A DNA stretch of 64,000 nucleotides from Pseudomonadota bacterium (GTDB taxonomy: Bacteria > Pseudomonadota > Alphaproteobacteria > Azospirillales > Azospirillaceae), in NCBI GenBank assembly GCA_023423695.1, contig JAFAFA010000152.1, positions 1 to 64,000 of the forward strand. The letters run 5' to 3'. Numbering within the stretch: the first letter of the stretch is position 1; the number at the start of each line of letters is the position of its first letter. Both the position numbers and the translations under genes were made by a program. Below are positions 52,190-62,101 of this stretch, one piece after another. The notes under the pieces were generated by a model that saw only the letters and a list, made by a program, of their open reading frames with translations, was not told the DNA's origin and made no database searches.

Positions 52190-54310
52190 ATGCACGCCAA
52201 TAACAAACGGTCCGGCCGCACACCAGCAAGATCGGCGGCGAGCACGCTGCTCGACCCCGCCATCCTGCTGCCGGCCATCGGCGGTTCCTTCGCCAAGCTC
52301 GCCCCCCGCCAGATGATCCGCAACCCGGTGATGTTCTGCGTCGAGGTGGTGGCGGCGCTGACCACGCTGCTGGTCCTGCGCGACGCGCTGACCGGCGCCG
52401 GAGTGAGCGGCTTCGCCGTCCAGATCGTCGTCTGGCTGTGGTTCACCCTGGTCTTCGCCAACTTCGCCGAGGCGGTGGCGGAAGGCCGCGGCAAGGCCCA
52501 GGCCGCCAGCCTGCGCAAGACCCGCACCGAGACCACCGCCAGGAAGCTGGAGAACGGCACAATCCGCATGGTGCCCGCCACCGCTCTCAAGCCCGGCGAC
52601 CTCGTGCTTGTGGAGGCCGGCGAGATCATCCCATCCGACGGCGAGGTGATCGAGGGCGTGGCGTCGGTCAACGAGGCCGCCATCACCGGCGAATCCGCCC
52701 CCGTCATCCGCGAGAGCGGCGGCGACCGCTCCGCCGTCACCGGCGGCACCCAGGTGCTCTCCGACCACATCAAGGTGCGCATCACCGCCGCCCCCGGCTC
52801 CACCTTCCTCGACCGCATGATCTCGCTGGTGGAGGGCGCCCAGCGCCAGAAGACGCCCAACGAGATCGCGCTGAACATCCTGCTTGCCGGGCTGACCATC
52901 GTCTTCGTCATCGCGGTGGCGACGATCCCCAGCTTCGCCGCCTATGCCGGCGGATCGGTCGGCGTGCTGGTCCTGGTGGCGCTGTTCGTCACCCTGATCC
53001 CCACCACCATCGGCGCGCTGCTGTCGGCCATCGGCATCGCCGGCATGGACCGTCTGGTCCGCTTCAACGTGCTCGCCATGTCCGGCCGCGCGGTGGAGGC
53101 GGCGGGCGATGTGGACACGCTGCTGCTCGATAAGACCGGCACCATCACCCTTGGCAACCGACAGGCCGCCGAGTTCCTGCCGATCGCCGGCGTCACTGAG
53201 GAAGAGTTGGCCGACGCCGCCCAGCTCGCCTCGCTGGCCGATGAGACGCCGGAAGGCCGCTCCATCGTCGTGCTGGCCAAGCAGGAGTACGGCATCCGCG
53301 CCCGCGCCATGGAGGAGATGCACGCCCATTTCGTCCCCTTCACCGCCCAGACCCGCATCAGCGGCATCGACACCGGCGGCACCGTGATCCGCAAGGGCGC
53401 GGTCGACGCGGTGCTTGCCCATGTGAATGGAGCGCAGCGCGTGGCGGTCTCCGGCGGTCGGGGCGTGACGACCCTGCATCCAGGGGCCAGCGCCGCTGAG
53501 CGCGAACTCCTCGCCATCGCCGAACGGGTGGCGAAAGCCGGCGGCACGCCGCTGGCGGTGGCGCGCGACGGCCGGCTGCTGGGCATCATCCACCTGAAGG
53601 ACATCGTCAAGGGCGGCATCCGCGAGCGTTTCGCCGCCCTGCGCCAGATGGGCATCCGCACGGTGATGATCACCGGCGACAACCCGATGACCGCCGCCGC
53701 CATCGCCGCGGAAGCCGGGGTGGACGACTTCCTCGCCCAGGCCACGCCCGAAGCGAAATTGCAGCTGATCCGCGACGAACAGGCAAAGGGCAAGCTGGTC
53801 GCCATGTGCGGCGACGGCACCAACGACGCCCCTGCGCTGGCCCAGGCCGATGTCGGCGTGGCGATGAACACCGGCACGGTGGCGGCGCGCGAGGCCGGCA
53901 ACATGGTCGATCTCGACAGCGACCCGACCAAGCTGATCGAGATCGTGGAGATCGGCAAGCAGCTGCTGATGACCCGCGGCGCGCTCACCACCTTCTCCAT
54001 CGCCAACGACGTGGCGAAGTATTTCGCCATCATCCCCGCCATGTTCCTCGCCTTCTACCCGCAGCTCCAGGCGCTGAACGTGATGGGGCTGCACAGCCCG
54101 GAAAGCGCCATCCTGTCGGCGATCATCTTCAACGCGCTGATCATCGTGGTGCTGATCCCGCTGGCCCTGCGCGGCGTGCGCTACCGCGCGGTGGGGGCCG
54201 CCTCCCTGCTCCGCCGCAACCTGCTGATCTACGGGCTGGGCGGGCTGGTGGTGCCCTTCGCCGGCATCAAGGCCATCGACCTGACCGTCACCGCCCTCGG
54301 GCTCGTGTGA
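52190..54310 (+). CDS. kdpB: K+-transporting P-type ATPase subunit KdpB
   Basis: The 706-residue catalytic subunit. Phosphorylated Asp314 is in LLLDKTGTITLGN, the actuator TGES is at 166-169, and the hinge has MITGDNPMTAAAIA followed by MCGDGTNDAPALAQADVGVAMNTGT. It is slightly longer than E. coli KdpB at the N-terminus. It lies 14 bp after kdpA and hydrolyses ATP to drive K+ import. Confidence 0.97.
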   Translation: MHANNKRSGRTPARSAASTLLDPAILLPAIGGSFAKLAPRQMIRNPVMFCVEVVAALTTLLVLRDALTGAGVSGFAVQIVVWLWFTLVFANFAEAVAEGRGKAQAASLRKTRTETTARKLENGTIRMVPATALKPGDLVLVEAGEIIPSDGEVIEGVASVNEAAITGESAPVIRESGGDRSAVTGGTQVLSDHIKVRITAAPGSTFLDRMISLVEGAQRQKTPNEIALNILLAGLTIVFVIAVATIPSFAAYAGGSVGVLVLVALFVTLIPTTIGALLSAIGIAGMDRLVRFNVLAMSGRAVEAAGDVDTLLLDKTGTITLGNRQAAEFLPIAGVTEEELADAAQLASLADETPEGRSIVVLAKQEYGIRARAMEEMHAHFVPFTAQTRISGIDTGGTVIRKGAVDAVLAHVNGAQRVAVSGGRGVTTLHPGASAAERELLAIAERVAKAGGTPLAVARDGRLLGIIHLKDIVKGGIRERFAALRQMGIRTVMITGDNPMTAAAIAAEAGVDDFLAQATPEAKLQLIRDEQAKGKLVAMCGDGTNDAPALAQADVGVAMNTGTVAAREAGNMVDLDSDPTKLIEIVEIGKQLLMTRGALTTFSIANDVAKYFAIIPAMFLAFYPQLQALNVMGLHSPESAILSAIIFNALIIVVLIPLALRGVRYRAVGAASLLRRNLLIYGLGGLVVPFAGIKAIDLTVTALGLV

Positions 54311-54323
54311 GAGGACTCATCCA

Positions 54324-54914
54324 ATGTTGAAGGAACTGCGTCCGGCCCTGGTGATGACGGCCGCCCTGGCGGTCGTCACCGGCCTCGCCTACCCGCTCGC
54401 CATAACCGGCATCGCCCAAACCGTCTTCCCGCATCAGGCCAACGGCAGCCTGATCGAGCGGAACGGCACAGTGGTCGGCTCCGAACTGATCGGCCAGACT
54501 TTCGCCGCCGACCGCTATTTCCACCCGCGCCCCTCGGCGACCGCCGAGACCCCCTACAACGCCGCAAGCTCCGGCGGCTCCAACCTCGGCCCGACCAGCA
54601 AGGCTCTGGTCGAGCGGGTGCAAACCGACGCCGAGAGGCTGAAGGCGGAGAACCCTAACACTCCGGTCCCGGTGGAGCTGGTGACGGCCTCCGGCAGCGG
54701 CCTCGACCCCGCCCTGTCGCCGGCTGCTGCCGACTTCCAGGTGCCGCGCATCGCCAAGGCCCGCGGCCTGCCGGAGGACGCCGTGCGCAAGCTGGTGGCC
54801 GACACCACTGAGCCGCGCCCGCTGGGCTTCCTCGGCGAGCCGACGGTCAATGTGCTGGCCCTCAATCTGGCTTTGGATAAACTTGGCTTGGACAGGGCCG
54901 CGACGGCCCGCTAG
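54324..54914 (+). CDS. kdpC: K+-transporting ATPase subunit KdpC
   Basis: A 196-residue subunit with one N-terminal membrane helix (VMTAALAVVTGLAYPLAITGIAQ) and a periplasmic domain with YFHPRPSAT, YNAASSGGSNLGP, SGSGLDPALSP and VNVLALNLALD, all KdpC signatures. It assembles with KdpA and KdpB. It lies 13 bp after kdpB and 31 bp before kdpD. Confidence 0.96.
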   Translation: MLKELRPALVMTAALAVVTGLAYPLAITGIAQTVFPHQANGSLIERNGTVVGSELIGQTFAADRYFHPRPSATAETPYNAASSGGSNLGPTSKALVERVQTDAERLKAENPNTPVPVELVTASGSGLDPALSPAAADFQVPRIAKARGLPEDAVRKLVADTTEPRPLGFLGEPTVNVLALNLALDKLGLDRAATAR

Positions 54915-54945
54915 AGATCCGGCGGAGCGGTGGAGGCGGAACCGG

Positions 54946-57687
54946 ATGACCGACAACCAGGGCGGGCGCGACCAGCGGCCATCGCCGGACGCGCTGCTGC
55001 GGCAGGCGGAGCGGGAGGAACGCGGTCGGCTGAAGATCTTCCTCGGCGCCGCTCCGGGCGTGGGAAAGACCTTCGCCATGCTGTTGACCGCCCAGGCCAG
55101 GCTGCGCGACGGCGCCGACCTCGTCGTCGGCGTGGTCGAGACCCACGGCCGCGCCGACACCGAGGCGCTGGTCGCCGGGCTGGAGGTCATCCCCCGCCGC
55201 ACCGTCCGCCACAAGGGCCATGCGCTGGCCGAAATGGACCTCGACGCCATCCTCGCCCGCCGGCCGAAGATCGTGCTGGTGGACGAGCTGGCCCACACCA
55301 ACGCCCCTGACAGCCGCCATGCCAAGCGATACCTCGACGTTCAGGAACTGCTGGACGCCGGCATCGACGTCTATACCACGCTGAACATCCAGCATGTCGA
55401 AAGCCTGAACGACGTCGTCGCCAAGATCACCCGCGTGCGCGTACGCGAGACCGTGCCGGATTCCGTCATCGACCGCGCCGACGACATCGAGGTCGTCGAC
55501 ATCACGCCGGAGGACCTGATCCAGCGCCTGAAGGAGGGCAAGGTCTATGTCCCCCGCACGGCGGAACAGGCGATCCGCCATTACTTCTCTCCCGGCAACC
55601 TGACTGCGCTGCGCGAACTGGCGTTGCGCCGCACCGCCGACCGGGTGGACGACCAGCTGCTCACCCACATGCAGGCCCATGCTATCGCCGGGCCCTGGGC
55701 GGCGGGGGAGCGGCTGCTGGTCTGCGTCGACCAGGACGCCAACGGCGGCGCGCTGGTCCGCTATGCCCGCCGGCAGGCGGAACGGCTGCGCGCCCGCTGG
55801 TGGGCGATCCATGTGGAGACCAGCCGAGACCTGCGCCTCAGCGAGGCGGAGCGCAACCGGATCGCCGACACCCTGCGCCTCGTCGAACGGCTGGGGGGCG
55901 AAGCCGTGACCGTCCCCGGCCGCGATGTCGCCGACGCGGTGGTGGAGTATGCCCGCGCCAACAACATCACCCATCTCGTCATCGCCAAGTCGGGCCGTCC
56001 GCGCTGGTCGGAGCTGCTGCACGGATCGGTGGCGCATAGCCTGATCCGCCGGGCCGGCGACATCAGCGTCCACGTCATCGCCGCCGCCAATCCCGGCGAC
56101 GCCGTGCCGCCCAGGACGGCGCCGACCGGGACCGAAACCCGCTGGTCCTTTCACGGCCTGCCCTATCTGGCAGCCACCTGCTATGTCGCGGCGGCGCTGG
56201 GAATGGGGCACCTGCTGCATCTGGCGCTGGGGCTCAGCAACATCGCCCTGGTCTTCCTGACCGCCGTGCTCGCCAGCGCCGTCACCGGCGGGCTGGGGCC
56301 GTCGCTCTACGCCTGCGTCGCCAGTGTCCTCGCCTTCAACTATTTCTTCCTGCCGCCGCTCTACACCTTCACGATCTCCGATCCCGAGAACATCGTAGCA
56401 TTGCTGGTCTTCGCCGTCGTCGCGGCGATCGCCAGCAACCTGACCGCCCGCGTCCGCGCCCAGGCGCTGACCGCCCGCCAGCGCGTCAAGACCACCGAGG
56501 ATCTCTACCGGTTCAGCCGCAAGCTGGCCGGCGTCGTGACCATGGACGACCTGCTGTGGGCCACCGCCTACCAGATCGCGGCGATGCTGAAGGTGCATGT
56601 GGTGCTGCTGATGCCCGAGCGGGGCGGGCAAGGCGACCGCCTGACCGTCCGCGCCGGCTACCCGCCGGAGGATGTTCTGGAGGAGGCCGACCTCGCCGCC
56701 GCGATGTGGAGCTGGCAGCACAACAAGCCCGCCGGCCGCGGCGCCGACACGCTGCCCGGCGCCCGCTGGCTGTTCCTGCCGATGCGGACCGGCCGCGGCC
56801 CGGTGGCGCTGGTCGGCGTCGATACCGGCGGCGGCGAGCGCGGCCGGAAGAGCGGCCTGCTCTCCCCCGACCAGCGCCGGCTGCTCGACGCGCTCGGCGA
56901 TCAGGCCGCGCTCGCCATCGAACGGGTGATGCTGGCCGAGGATGTCGACCGCGCCAAGCTGGCGGCGGAGACCGAACGGCTGCGCTCCGCCCTGCTCACC
57001 TCCATCTCGCACGACCTGCGCACGCCGCTGGCCTCCATCCTGGGATCGGCCACCAGCCTGACCCGCTACGACGCCGCGCTGGACGAGGCGGCGAGGCTCG
57101 ATCTGGCCACCAACATCCAGGAGGAGGCGGAACGGCTGAACCGCTTCATCGCCAACCTGCTGGACATGACCCGCCTGGAATCCGGCGCCATCCGCCCGCG
57201 CAGCGGCGCGGTGGATCTGTCAGAGATGGTCGGCAGCGCGCTGGAGCGCACCGGCCGCATCCTTGCCGGACACAGCGTGGAGGTGGACCTCGCCCCCGAC
57301 CTGCCGATGGTGGATCTCGATCCCGTCCTGTTCGAACAGGTGCTGTTCAACCTGCTGGACAACGCCGCCAAATACGCACCCGCCGGCAGCCGGGTGACGG
57401 TGCGGGCCAGACGGCTGGGCGAGGCGGTCAAGGTCCAACTGATGGACGAAGGCGACGGCATCCCGCCCGCCGATGTGGACCGAATCTTCGACAAGTTCTA
57501 CCGTGTCCATGCCCAGGACCGGCAGCGCGCCGGCACCGGGCTGGGGCTGGCGATCTGCCGCGGCTTCGTCGAGGCGATGGGGGGCACCGTCACCGCCGGC
57601 AACCGCAGCGACCGCTCCGGCGCCGTCTTCACCCTGACCATCCCCGCCGCGGCCGACCTGCCGGCCCTGGAGGACAGCACCGCATGA
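54946..57687 (+). CDS. kdpD: K+-responsive sensor histidine kinase KdpD
   Basis: A 913-residue kinase. The N-terminal KdpD domain has Walker A GAAPGVGKT (34-42) and LVDELAHTNAPDSRHAKRYLDVQ. It is followed by a Usp-like domain, four helices around 405-500 (LSNIALVFLTAVLASAVTGGLGPSLYA), and a GAF-like domain. The kinase core has phospho-acceptor His689 (SISHDLRTPLASI), N-box NLLDNAAKYAP and GTGLGLAICRGFVEAMGG. ATG 54946 follows GGAGG. It phosphorylates KdpE under K+ limitation. Confidence 0.96.
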   Translation: MTDNQGGRDQRPSPDALLRQAEREERGRLKIFLGAAPGVGKTFAMLLTAQARLRDGADLVVGVVETHGRADTEALVAGLEVIPRRTVRHKGHALAEMDLDAILARRPKIVLVDELAHTNAPDSRHAKRYLDVQELLDAGIDVYTTLNIQHVESLNDVVAKITRVRVRETVPDSVIDRADDIEVVDITPEDLIQRLKEGKVYVPRTAEQAIRHYFSPGNLTALRELALRRTADRVDDQLLTHMQAHAIAGPWAAGERLLVCVDQDANGGALVRYARRQAERLRARWWAIHVETSRDLRLSEAERNRIADTLRLVERLGGEAVTVPGRDVADAVVEYARANNITHLVIAKSGRPRWSELLHGSVAHSLIRRAGDISVHVIAAANPGDAVPPRTAPTGTETRWSFHGLPYLAATCYVAAALGMGHLLHLALGLSNIALVFLTAVLASAVTGGLGPSLYACVASVLAFNYFFLPPLYTFTISDPENIVALLVFAVVAAIASNLTARVRAQALTARQRVKTTEDLYRFSRKLAGVVTMDDLLWATAYQIAAMLKVHVVLLMPERGGQGDRLTVRAGYPPEDVLEEADLAAAMWSWQHNKPAGRGADTLPGARWLFLPMRTGRGPVALVGVDTGGGERGRKSGLLSPDQRRLLDALGDQAALAIERVMLAEDVDRAKLAAETERLRSALLTSISHDLRTPLASILGSATSLTRYDAALDEAARLDLATNIQEEAERLNRFIANLLDMTRLESGAIRPRSGAVDLSEMVGSALERTGRILAGHSVEVDLAPDLPMVDLDPVLFEQVLFNLLDNAAKYAPAGSRVTVRARRLGEAVKVQLMDEGDGIPPADVDRIFDKFYRVHAQDRQRAGTGLGLAICRGFVEAMGGTVTAGNRSDRSGAVFTLTIPAAADLPALEDSTA

Positions 57688-57697
57688 GGCCGCGTTC

Positions 57698-58411
57698 ATG
57701 AGCCAGCCCTCCGCCCCCCTGCGCGTCCTGGTCGTCGACGACGAGCCGCCGATCCGCCGCTTCCTGCGCACCAGCCTGTCGGCCCAGGGCTACGACATCG
57801 TGGAGGCGGAGGACGGCGACGCCGCGCTGAAGGAAATCCGCCGCCGCGCGCCCGACCTGCTGGTGCTCGACCTCGGCCTGCCGGGAATCGACGGGCTGGA
57901 AGTGATCCGCCGCCTGCGCGGCGGCGATCCGGGCTCGCCCGGCGCCAGCCTGCCGATCATCGTGCTGTCCAGCCGGGTGGACGAGGCCGGCAAGGTGGAG
58001 GCGCTCGACCTCGGCGCCGACGATTACGTCACCAAGCCCTTCGGGATGGACGAGTTGCTGGCCCGCATCCGCGCCGCCCTGCGCCACCGGCTGCAGCGCC
58101 AGGGTGAACGCCCGGTCTTCCGCAGCGGCGACCTGACGGTCGATCTCGTCCGCCGCGTCGTCACCGTCCGCGGCGCCGAGGTGAAGCTGTCGCCGCGCGA
58201 ATACGACCTGCTGCGCCTGCTGGTCGCCCATGCCGGCAAGGTGCTGACCCACCGCATGATCCTGAACGAGGTCTGGGGCGGCGAGACCGACATCCAGTAC
58301 CTGCGCATCTACATCCGCCAGCTGCGCCAGAAGATCGAGGCCGAACCCGACCGTCCGCAGCACATCCTGACCGAAACCGGCGTCGGCTACCGCCTGCGGG
58401 CAGCCGACTGA
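57698..58411 (+). CDS. kdpE: Response regulator KdpE
   Basis: A 237-residue OmpR-type regulator. The receiver has acidic VVDDEPPIRR, phospho-acceptor Asp58 (LLVLDLGLPG) and the switch Lys in YVTKPFG. The winged helix ends YLRIYIRQLRQKIEAEPDRPQHILTETGVGYRLR, very typical of KdpE. It lies 10 bp after kdpD and should activate the kdp promoter when phosphorylated. Confidence 0.96.
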   Translation: MSQPSAPLRVLVVDDEPPIRRFLRTSLSAQGYDIVEAEDGDAALKEIRRRAPDLLVLDLGLPGIDGLEVIRRLRGGDPGSPGASLPIIVLSSRVDEAGKVEALDLGADDYVTKPFGMDELLARIRAALRHRLQRQGERPVFRSGDLTVDLVRRVVTVRGAEVKLSPREYDLLRLLVAHAGKVLTHRMILNEVWGGETDIQYLRIYIRQLRQKIEAEPDRPQHILTETGVGYRLRAAD

Positions 58412-58419
58412 AGGAGAGG

Positions 58420-59484
58420 TCACGCCACCTCCCCCACCGGGGCCGGCTTGGCGGCGCGCAGGATCATGCCGAACAGGTCGCGCGGCTCGTCCGGGTCGGC
58501 CAGCATGTCCAGATTTTCGTAGAAGCCGGTGCCCGCCACCTTGTCGCGGACATAGCGCAGGGCGGAGAAGTCCTCCGTCGCGAAGCCGACCGAATCGAAC
58601 AGGGTGATCTGCCGTGCGTCGCGCCGCCCGGCCGCCTGTCCGGTCATCACCATCCACAGCTCCGTCACCGGATGGTCGGGGGCCAGCTGCTGGATCTCGC
58701 CCTCGATCCGCGTCTGCGGCGGATACTCCACGAAAATGTCCGACCGCAGCAGGATGTCGCGGTGCAGCTCCGTCTTGCCGGGGCAGTCGCCGCCGACCGC
58801 GTTGATGTGTACGCCCGCCCCGACCATGTTGTCAGTCAGAATGGTCGCATACTGCTTGTCCGCCGTGACGGTGGTGATGATCTGGGCGCCCTCCACCGCC
58901 TCTTCGGTCGAATGGCACGCTGTGATCTCGAAGCCCTGACCGCGCAGGTTGCGCACGCATTTCTGCGTCGCCGCCGGGTCGATGTCGTAGAGCCGCAGTT
59001 TGCGGATCCCCAGCAGCGCCTTGAAGGCCAGGGCCTGGAACTCCGCCTGCGCCCCGTTGCCGATGATCGCCATGCAGGACGCATCCTTCGGCGCCAGATG
59101 CTTGGCGGCGACGGCAGAGGTGGCGGCGGTGCGCAGCGCCGTCAGGATGGTCATCTCGGTCATCAGCACGGGATAGCCGTTGCCGACATCGGCCAGCACG
59201 CCGAAGGCGGTGACGGTCTGCCGCCCTTCCCGCGTGTTCTTCGGATGGCCGTTGACGTATTTGAAGCCATAGGTGCGGCCGTCGCTGGTCGGCATCAGCT
59301 CGATCACGCCCTCCGCGCTGTGCGAGGCCACCCGCGGCGTCTTGTCGAAGCTCTCCCAGCGGCGGAAATCCTCCTCCACATAGGCCGACAGCTCGGTCAG
59401 GAAGCGCTCCACGCCGATGTGCAGCACCAGCTTCATCATGTGGTCGACGCTGACGAAGGGAACGAGGTTCAGGTTCGGGATCAT
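58420..59484 (-). CDS. ocd: Ornithine cyclodeaminase
   Basis: A 354-residue NAD-dependent enzyme converting L-ornithine to L-proline and ammonia. Visible are FGFKYVNGHPKN-like GFKYVNGHPKNTREGRQTV, the substrate-side MTEMTILTALRTAATSA, the Rossmann motif IIGNGAQAEFQALAF, and VGGDCPGKTELHRDIL. Length matches the longer Ocd branch of about 350 aa. It lies 20 bp after rocF, so the two genes take arginine to proline via ornithine. Confidence 0.93.
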   Translation of the reverse strand: MIPNLNLVPFVSVDHMMKLVLHIGVERFLTELSAYVEEDFRRWESFDKTPRVASHSAEGVIELMPTSDGRTYGFKYVNGHPKNTREGRQTVTAFGVLADVGNGYPVLMTEMTILTALRTAATSAVAAKHLAPKDASCMAIIGNGAQAEFQALAFKALLGIRKLRLYDIDPAATQKCVRNLRGQGFEITACHSTEEAVEGAQIITTVTADKQYATILTDNMVGAGVHINAVGGDCPGKTELHRDILLRSDIFVEYPPQTRIEGEIQQLAPDHPVTELWMVMTGQAAGRRDARQITLFDSVGFATEDFSALRYVRDKVAGTGFYENLDMLADPDEPRDLFGMILRAAKPAPVGEVA

Positions 59485-59504
59485 GGGTCAAACGCTCCGG
59501 TCGG

Positions 59505-60455
59505 TCAGAAGCTGCGGGTCGGGTAATCGAGAACGCGGCGCCCCATCAGGCTCGCCAGCAGTTCCACCATCAGGGTCGCGGTGCGCCCGCGCTCGTCCAG
59601 GAAGGGGTTCAGCTCCACCAGATCGACGCTGCTGACCATGCCGGTGTCGTGCAGCATCTCCATGATCAGGTGCGCCTCGCGGAAGGTGGCGCCGCCGGGG
59701 ACCGTGGTGCCGACGCCGGGCGCGATGCCGGGATCGAGGAAATCGACGTCCAGGCTGACATGCAGCAGCCCGTCCGCCTCCACCACCCGCTCCAGGAACG
59801 GCCGCAGGAGGGAGACGATGCCGTGCTCGTCGATCTTGCGCATGTCGTGGACGGTGATTCCGGAGGTCTCCAGCGCCCGCCGTTCGGCCGGATCGACGCT
59901 GCGGATGCCCATCATGCAGACATTGTGCGGGTCGAGCCTGGCCGGCAGCGGCGGGAAATAACCGTCGAAGCCGGCGCGGCCGGTGGCATAGGCCATCGGC
60001 ACGCCATGCAGGTTGCCGCTCTCCGTCGTCTCCAGCGTGTGGAAGTCCGGATGCGCGTCCAGCCACAGGACGAACAGCGGGCGCCGCATCTCGGCGGCCC
60101 GCTGCGCCAGCCCGGTCAGGGTGCCGGCGGCAAGGCTGTGGTCGCCGCCCATGAAGATCGGCATGGCGTCGGGCCCGGCGCTCGCCTCGTACGCCACATT
60201 GGACAGCGCCGCGGTCCAGCCCGCCACCTCCGGCAGCAGCTTCAGCGCGGCGTTCCCATGCGCCATCGGCCGCTGCGGCACCGGCGTCACGTTGCCGAGA
60301 TCGGTGACGCTGTGCCCCAGGTCGGACAGCGCCCGCGCGATGCCCGCCGTCCGGTAGGCGCTCGGCCCCATCTCGCAGCCGAGGCGTCCCGCCCCGTCCT
60401 GAACCGGCACGCCGACCAGCCGGCATTGTTTCGTCTTTGTCTTCTGGTAGGACAT
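59505..60455 (-). CDS. rocF: Arginase
   Basis: A 316-residue Mn-dependent ureohydrolase splitting arginine into ornithine and urea. Metal ligands: His106 (MGGDHSLA), Asp133, His135 and Asp137 (WLDAHPDFHT), and Asp236 and Asp238 (SLDVDFLDP). SGNLHGVPMA and the C-terminal VDLVELNPFLDERGRTA are arginase signatures rather than agmatinase. It is the first gene of the rocF-ocd unit and divergent from an Lrp-type regulator. Confidence 0.94.
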   Translation of the reverse strand: MSYQKTKTKQCRLVGVPVQDGAGRLGCEMGPSAYRTAGIARALSDLGHSVTDLGNVTPVPQRPMAHGNAALKLLPEVAGWTAALSNVAYEASAGPDAMPIFMGGDHSLAAGTLTGLAQRAAEMRRPLFVLWLDAHPDFHTLETTESGNLHGVPMAYATGRAGFDGYFPPLPARLDPHNVCMMGIRSVDPAERRALETSGITVHDMRKIDEHGIVSLLRPFLERVVEADGLLHVSLDVDFLDPGIAPGVGTTVPGGATFREAHLIMEMLHDTGMVSSVDLVELNPFLDERGRTATLMVELLASLMGRRVLDYPTRSF

Positions 60456-60522
60456 CGTTCTGTCTCTTGCCTGTTCCCCTCACCAGCACATCACAGGCGG
60501 GCGGCGGAACGGACAGGACAAA

Positions 60523-60573
60523 TTGACAAAAGCCGTCATCCTGCCTACCAGACTGAACAGTCAAGCTTGTCAA
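60523..60573. promoter_or_regulatory. Candidate Lrp operator between rocF and the Lrp-type gene
   Basis: TTGACAA (60523-60529) and TTGTCAA (60567-60573) are exact inverted repeats with centres 44 bp apart in the 138-bp divergent gap. They are suitably placed for the neighbouring Lrp-type regulator, but short. Confidence 0.4.
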
Positions 60574-60593
60574 AATGGCGGAGAGCGGCGGAC

Positions 60594-61037
60594 ATGACCC
60601 TGGACCGGCTCGACGAGAAGCTGATCACCCTGCTGCGCCATGACGGCCGCCGCAGCATTTCCGACCTCGCCATCGAACTGGGGGTGTCGCGGGCGACGGT
60701 GCGCGGACGGATGGAGCGGCTGGAGGCGTCGGGCATCATCATCGGCTACACCGTCATCCTGCGCGCCGACACGGTGGAGGCGCCGGTGCGCGGCATCATG
60801 CTGATCGAGGTGGAGGGGCAGGCGACCGACCGCGTCGTGCGTACGCTCAGCGGCTTCCCCGAGATCATGGAGATCCACAGCACAAACGGACGCTGGGACC
60901 TGATCGTCGAGCTGTCGGCCGCCAGCCTGCCGGAGTTCGATGCGATCCTGCGCCGCATCCGCCTGATCCCCGGCATCACCACCAGCGAGACGAACCTTCT
61001 GCTGAACACCCCGCGCAGCACCCGCGCCCGCCTGTAG
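60594..61037 (+). CDS. Lrp/AsnC-family regulator of arginine catabolism
   Basis: A 147-residue regulator. The N-terminal HTH is LDEKLITLLRHDGRRSISDLAIELGVSRATVRGRMERLEASGII; the RAM effector domain covers about 65-140 (GIMLIEVEGQATDRVVRTLSGFPEI, TTSETNLLL). It is divergent from rocF and so probably activates rocF-ocd in response to arginine or ornithine, as Lrp-type regulators do for arginase genes elsewhere. GGAG precedes the ATG. Confidence 0.92.
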   Translation: MTLDRLDEKLITLLRHDGRRSISDLAIELGVSRATVRGRMERLEASGIIIGYTVILRADTVEAPVRGIMLIEVEGQATDRVVRTLSGFPEIMEIHSTNGRWDLIVELSAASLPEFDAILRRIRLIPGITTSETNLLLNTPRSTRARL

Positions 61038-61217
61038 GCCGGTCCCGCCCACGGACAGTCGGTCGTCCCAACGGGCTGCGCCATGGAAACGCAGGGGACA
61101 CCGCCATCGCGGGGGTGACGGCCGGCGGAGGCCTGTGCCAAAGTCCGGGCGCTTCGCTGACGGCAAGGAGGCGGACAGCCGGTGCCGGACAGCACAATGA
61201 ATGGAAGGAACAAGCCG

Positions 61218-62072
61218 ATGAAGAAGATCCTTATGGCGCTGGTGCTGGGTGCGCTGGCGACCGGGACCGCCGGCGTCGCCATGGACCACCCCGCCGCCGC
61301 CAAGGACGCGAAGAAGATCCGCATCGCGTCGGAAGGCTCTTTCGCCCCGTGGAACGGCATGGATTCGTCGGGCAAGCTGGTCGGCTTCGAGATCGACCTC
61401 GCCTGGGACCTGTGCAAGCGCATGGAGGCGGAGTGCGAGCTGGTCGCCCAGGATTGGGACGGCATGATCCCGTCGCTGCAGCAGGGCAAGATCGACGCCA
61501 TCATGGCCGGCATGACCATCACGGACGAGCGCAAAAAGGTCATCGCCTTCGCCGGTCCCTACGGCACCGAACAGTCCACCTTCGCCGTCATGAAGTCCTC
61601 CAAGCTGAACGGTGCCGATTTCGGTGCCGAGCGCATCGACCTCGCCGACGAGGCCGGCAGCAAGGCGGCGCTCGCCAAGCTGGCGGAGCTGCTGAAGGGC
61701 AAGGCGGTGGGCGTGCAGACCTCCACCATCCAGGTCGATTTCCTGGAAAAGCACCTGCCGGGCGTGACGGTGCGCAGCTACGACAAGATCGACAACGCCG
61801 CCATCGACCTGTCTTCCGGCCGGGTGGACGCCATTTTCGGCGACCGCTCTCCCATCGAGGCGATCATCCGCAGCATGGGGAAGGACAGCATGACGCTGGT
61901 CGGCCCGACCCTGACGCGCGGCGTGCTGGGCGAAGGCATGGGTGTGGGGCTGCGCAAGGCCGACGCCGATCTGAAGGCCCGCTTCGACAAGGCCATCGCC
62001 GAGGCCGGCAAGGACGGCACCATCGCCAAGCTGAGCCAGCAGCATTTCGGCTACGACGTTTCGGTGAAGTGA
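61218..62072 (+). CDS. Basic amino-acid ABC transporter substrate-binding protein (HisJ/ArgT type)
   Basis: A 284-residue periplasmic protein with leader MKKILMALVLGALATGTAG. The SBP_bac_3 fold shows IRIASEGSFAPWNGMDSSGKLVGFEIDLAWDLC, WDGMIPSLQQGKIDAIMAGMTITDERKKVIAF and the C-terminal GVGLRKADADLKARFDKAIAEAG. Similarity is to lysine/arginine/ornithine/octopine-binding proteins, which fits the arginase genes. AAGGAA precedes the ATG. No permease or ATPase gene is adjacent, so it must use a transporter encoded elsewhere. Confidence 0.9.
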   Translation: MKKILMALVLGALATGTAGVAMDHPAAAKDAKKIRIASEGSFAPWNGMDSSGKLVGFEIDLAWDLCKRMEAECELVAQDWDGMIPSLQQGKIDAIMAGMTITDERKKVIAFAGPYGTEQSTFAVMKSSKLNGADFGAERIDLADEAGSKAALAKLAELLKGKAVGVQTSTIQVDFLEKHLPGVTVRSYDKIDNAAIDLSSGRVDAIFGDRSPIEAIIRSMGKDSMTLVGPTLTRGVLGEGMGVGLRKADADLKARFDKAIAEAGKDGTIAKLSQQHFGYDVSVK

Positions 62073-62101
62073 CGCCGAAGCCGCTCACTCGCGGGGCGCT
62101 T

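Noticed and set aside
51857..54094. A 745-codon minus-strand frame opposite kdpB
   Set aside because: It is antisense to an unambiguous P-type ATPase and rich in His/Gly/Asp repeats produced by codon bias.
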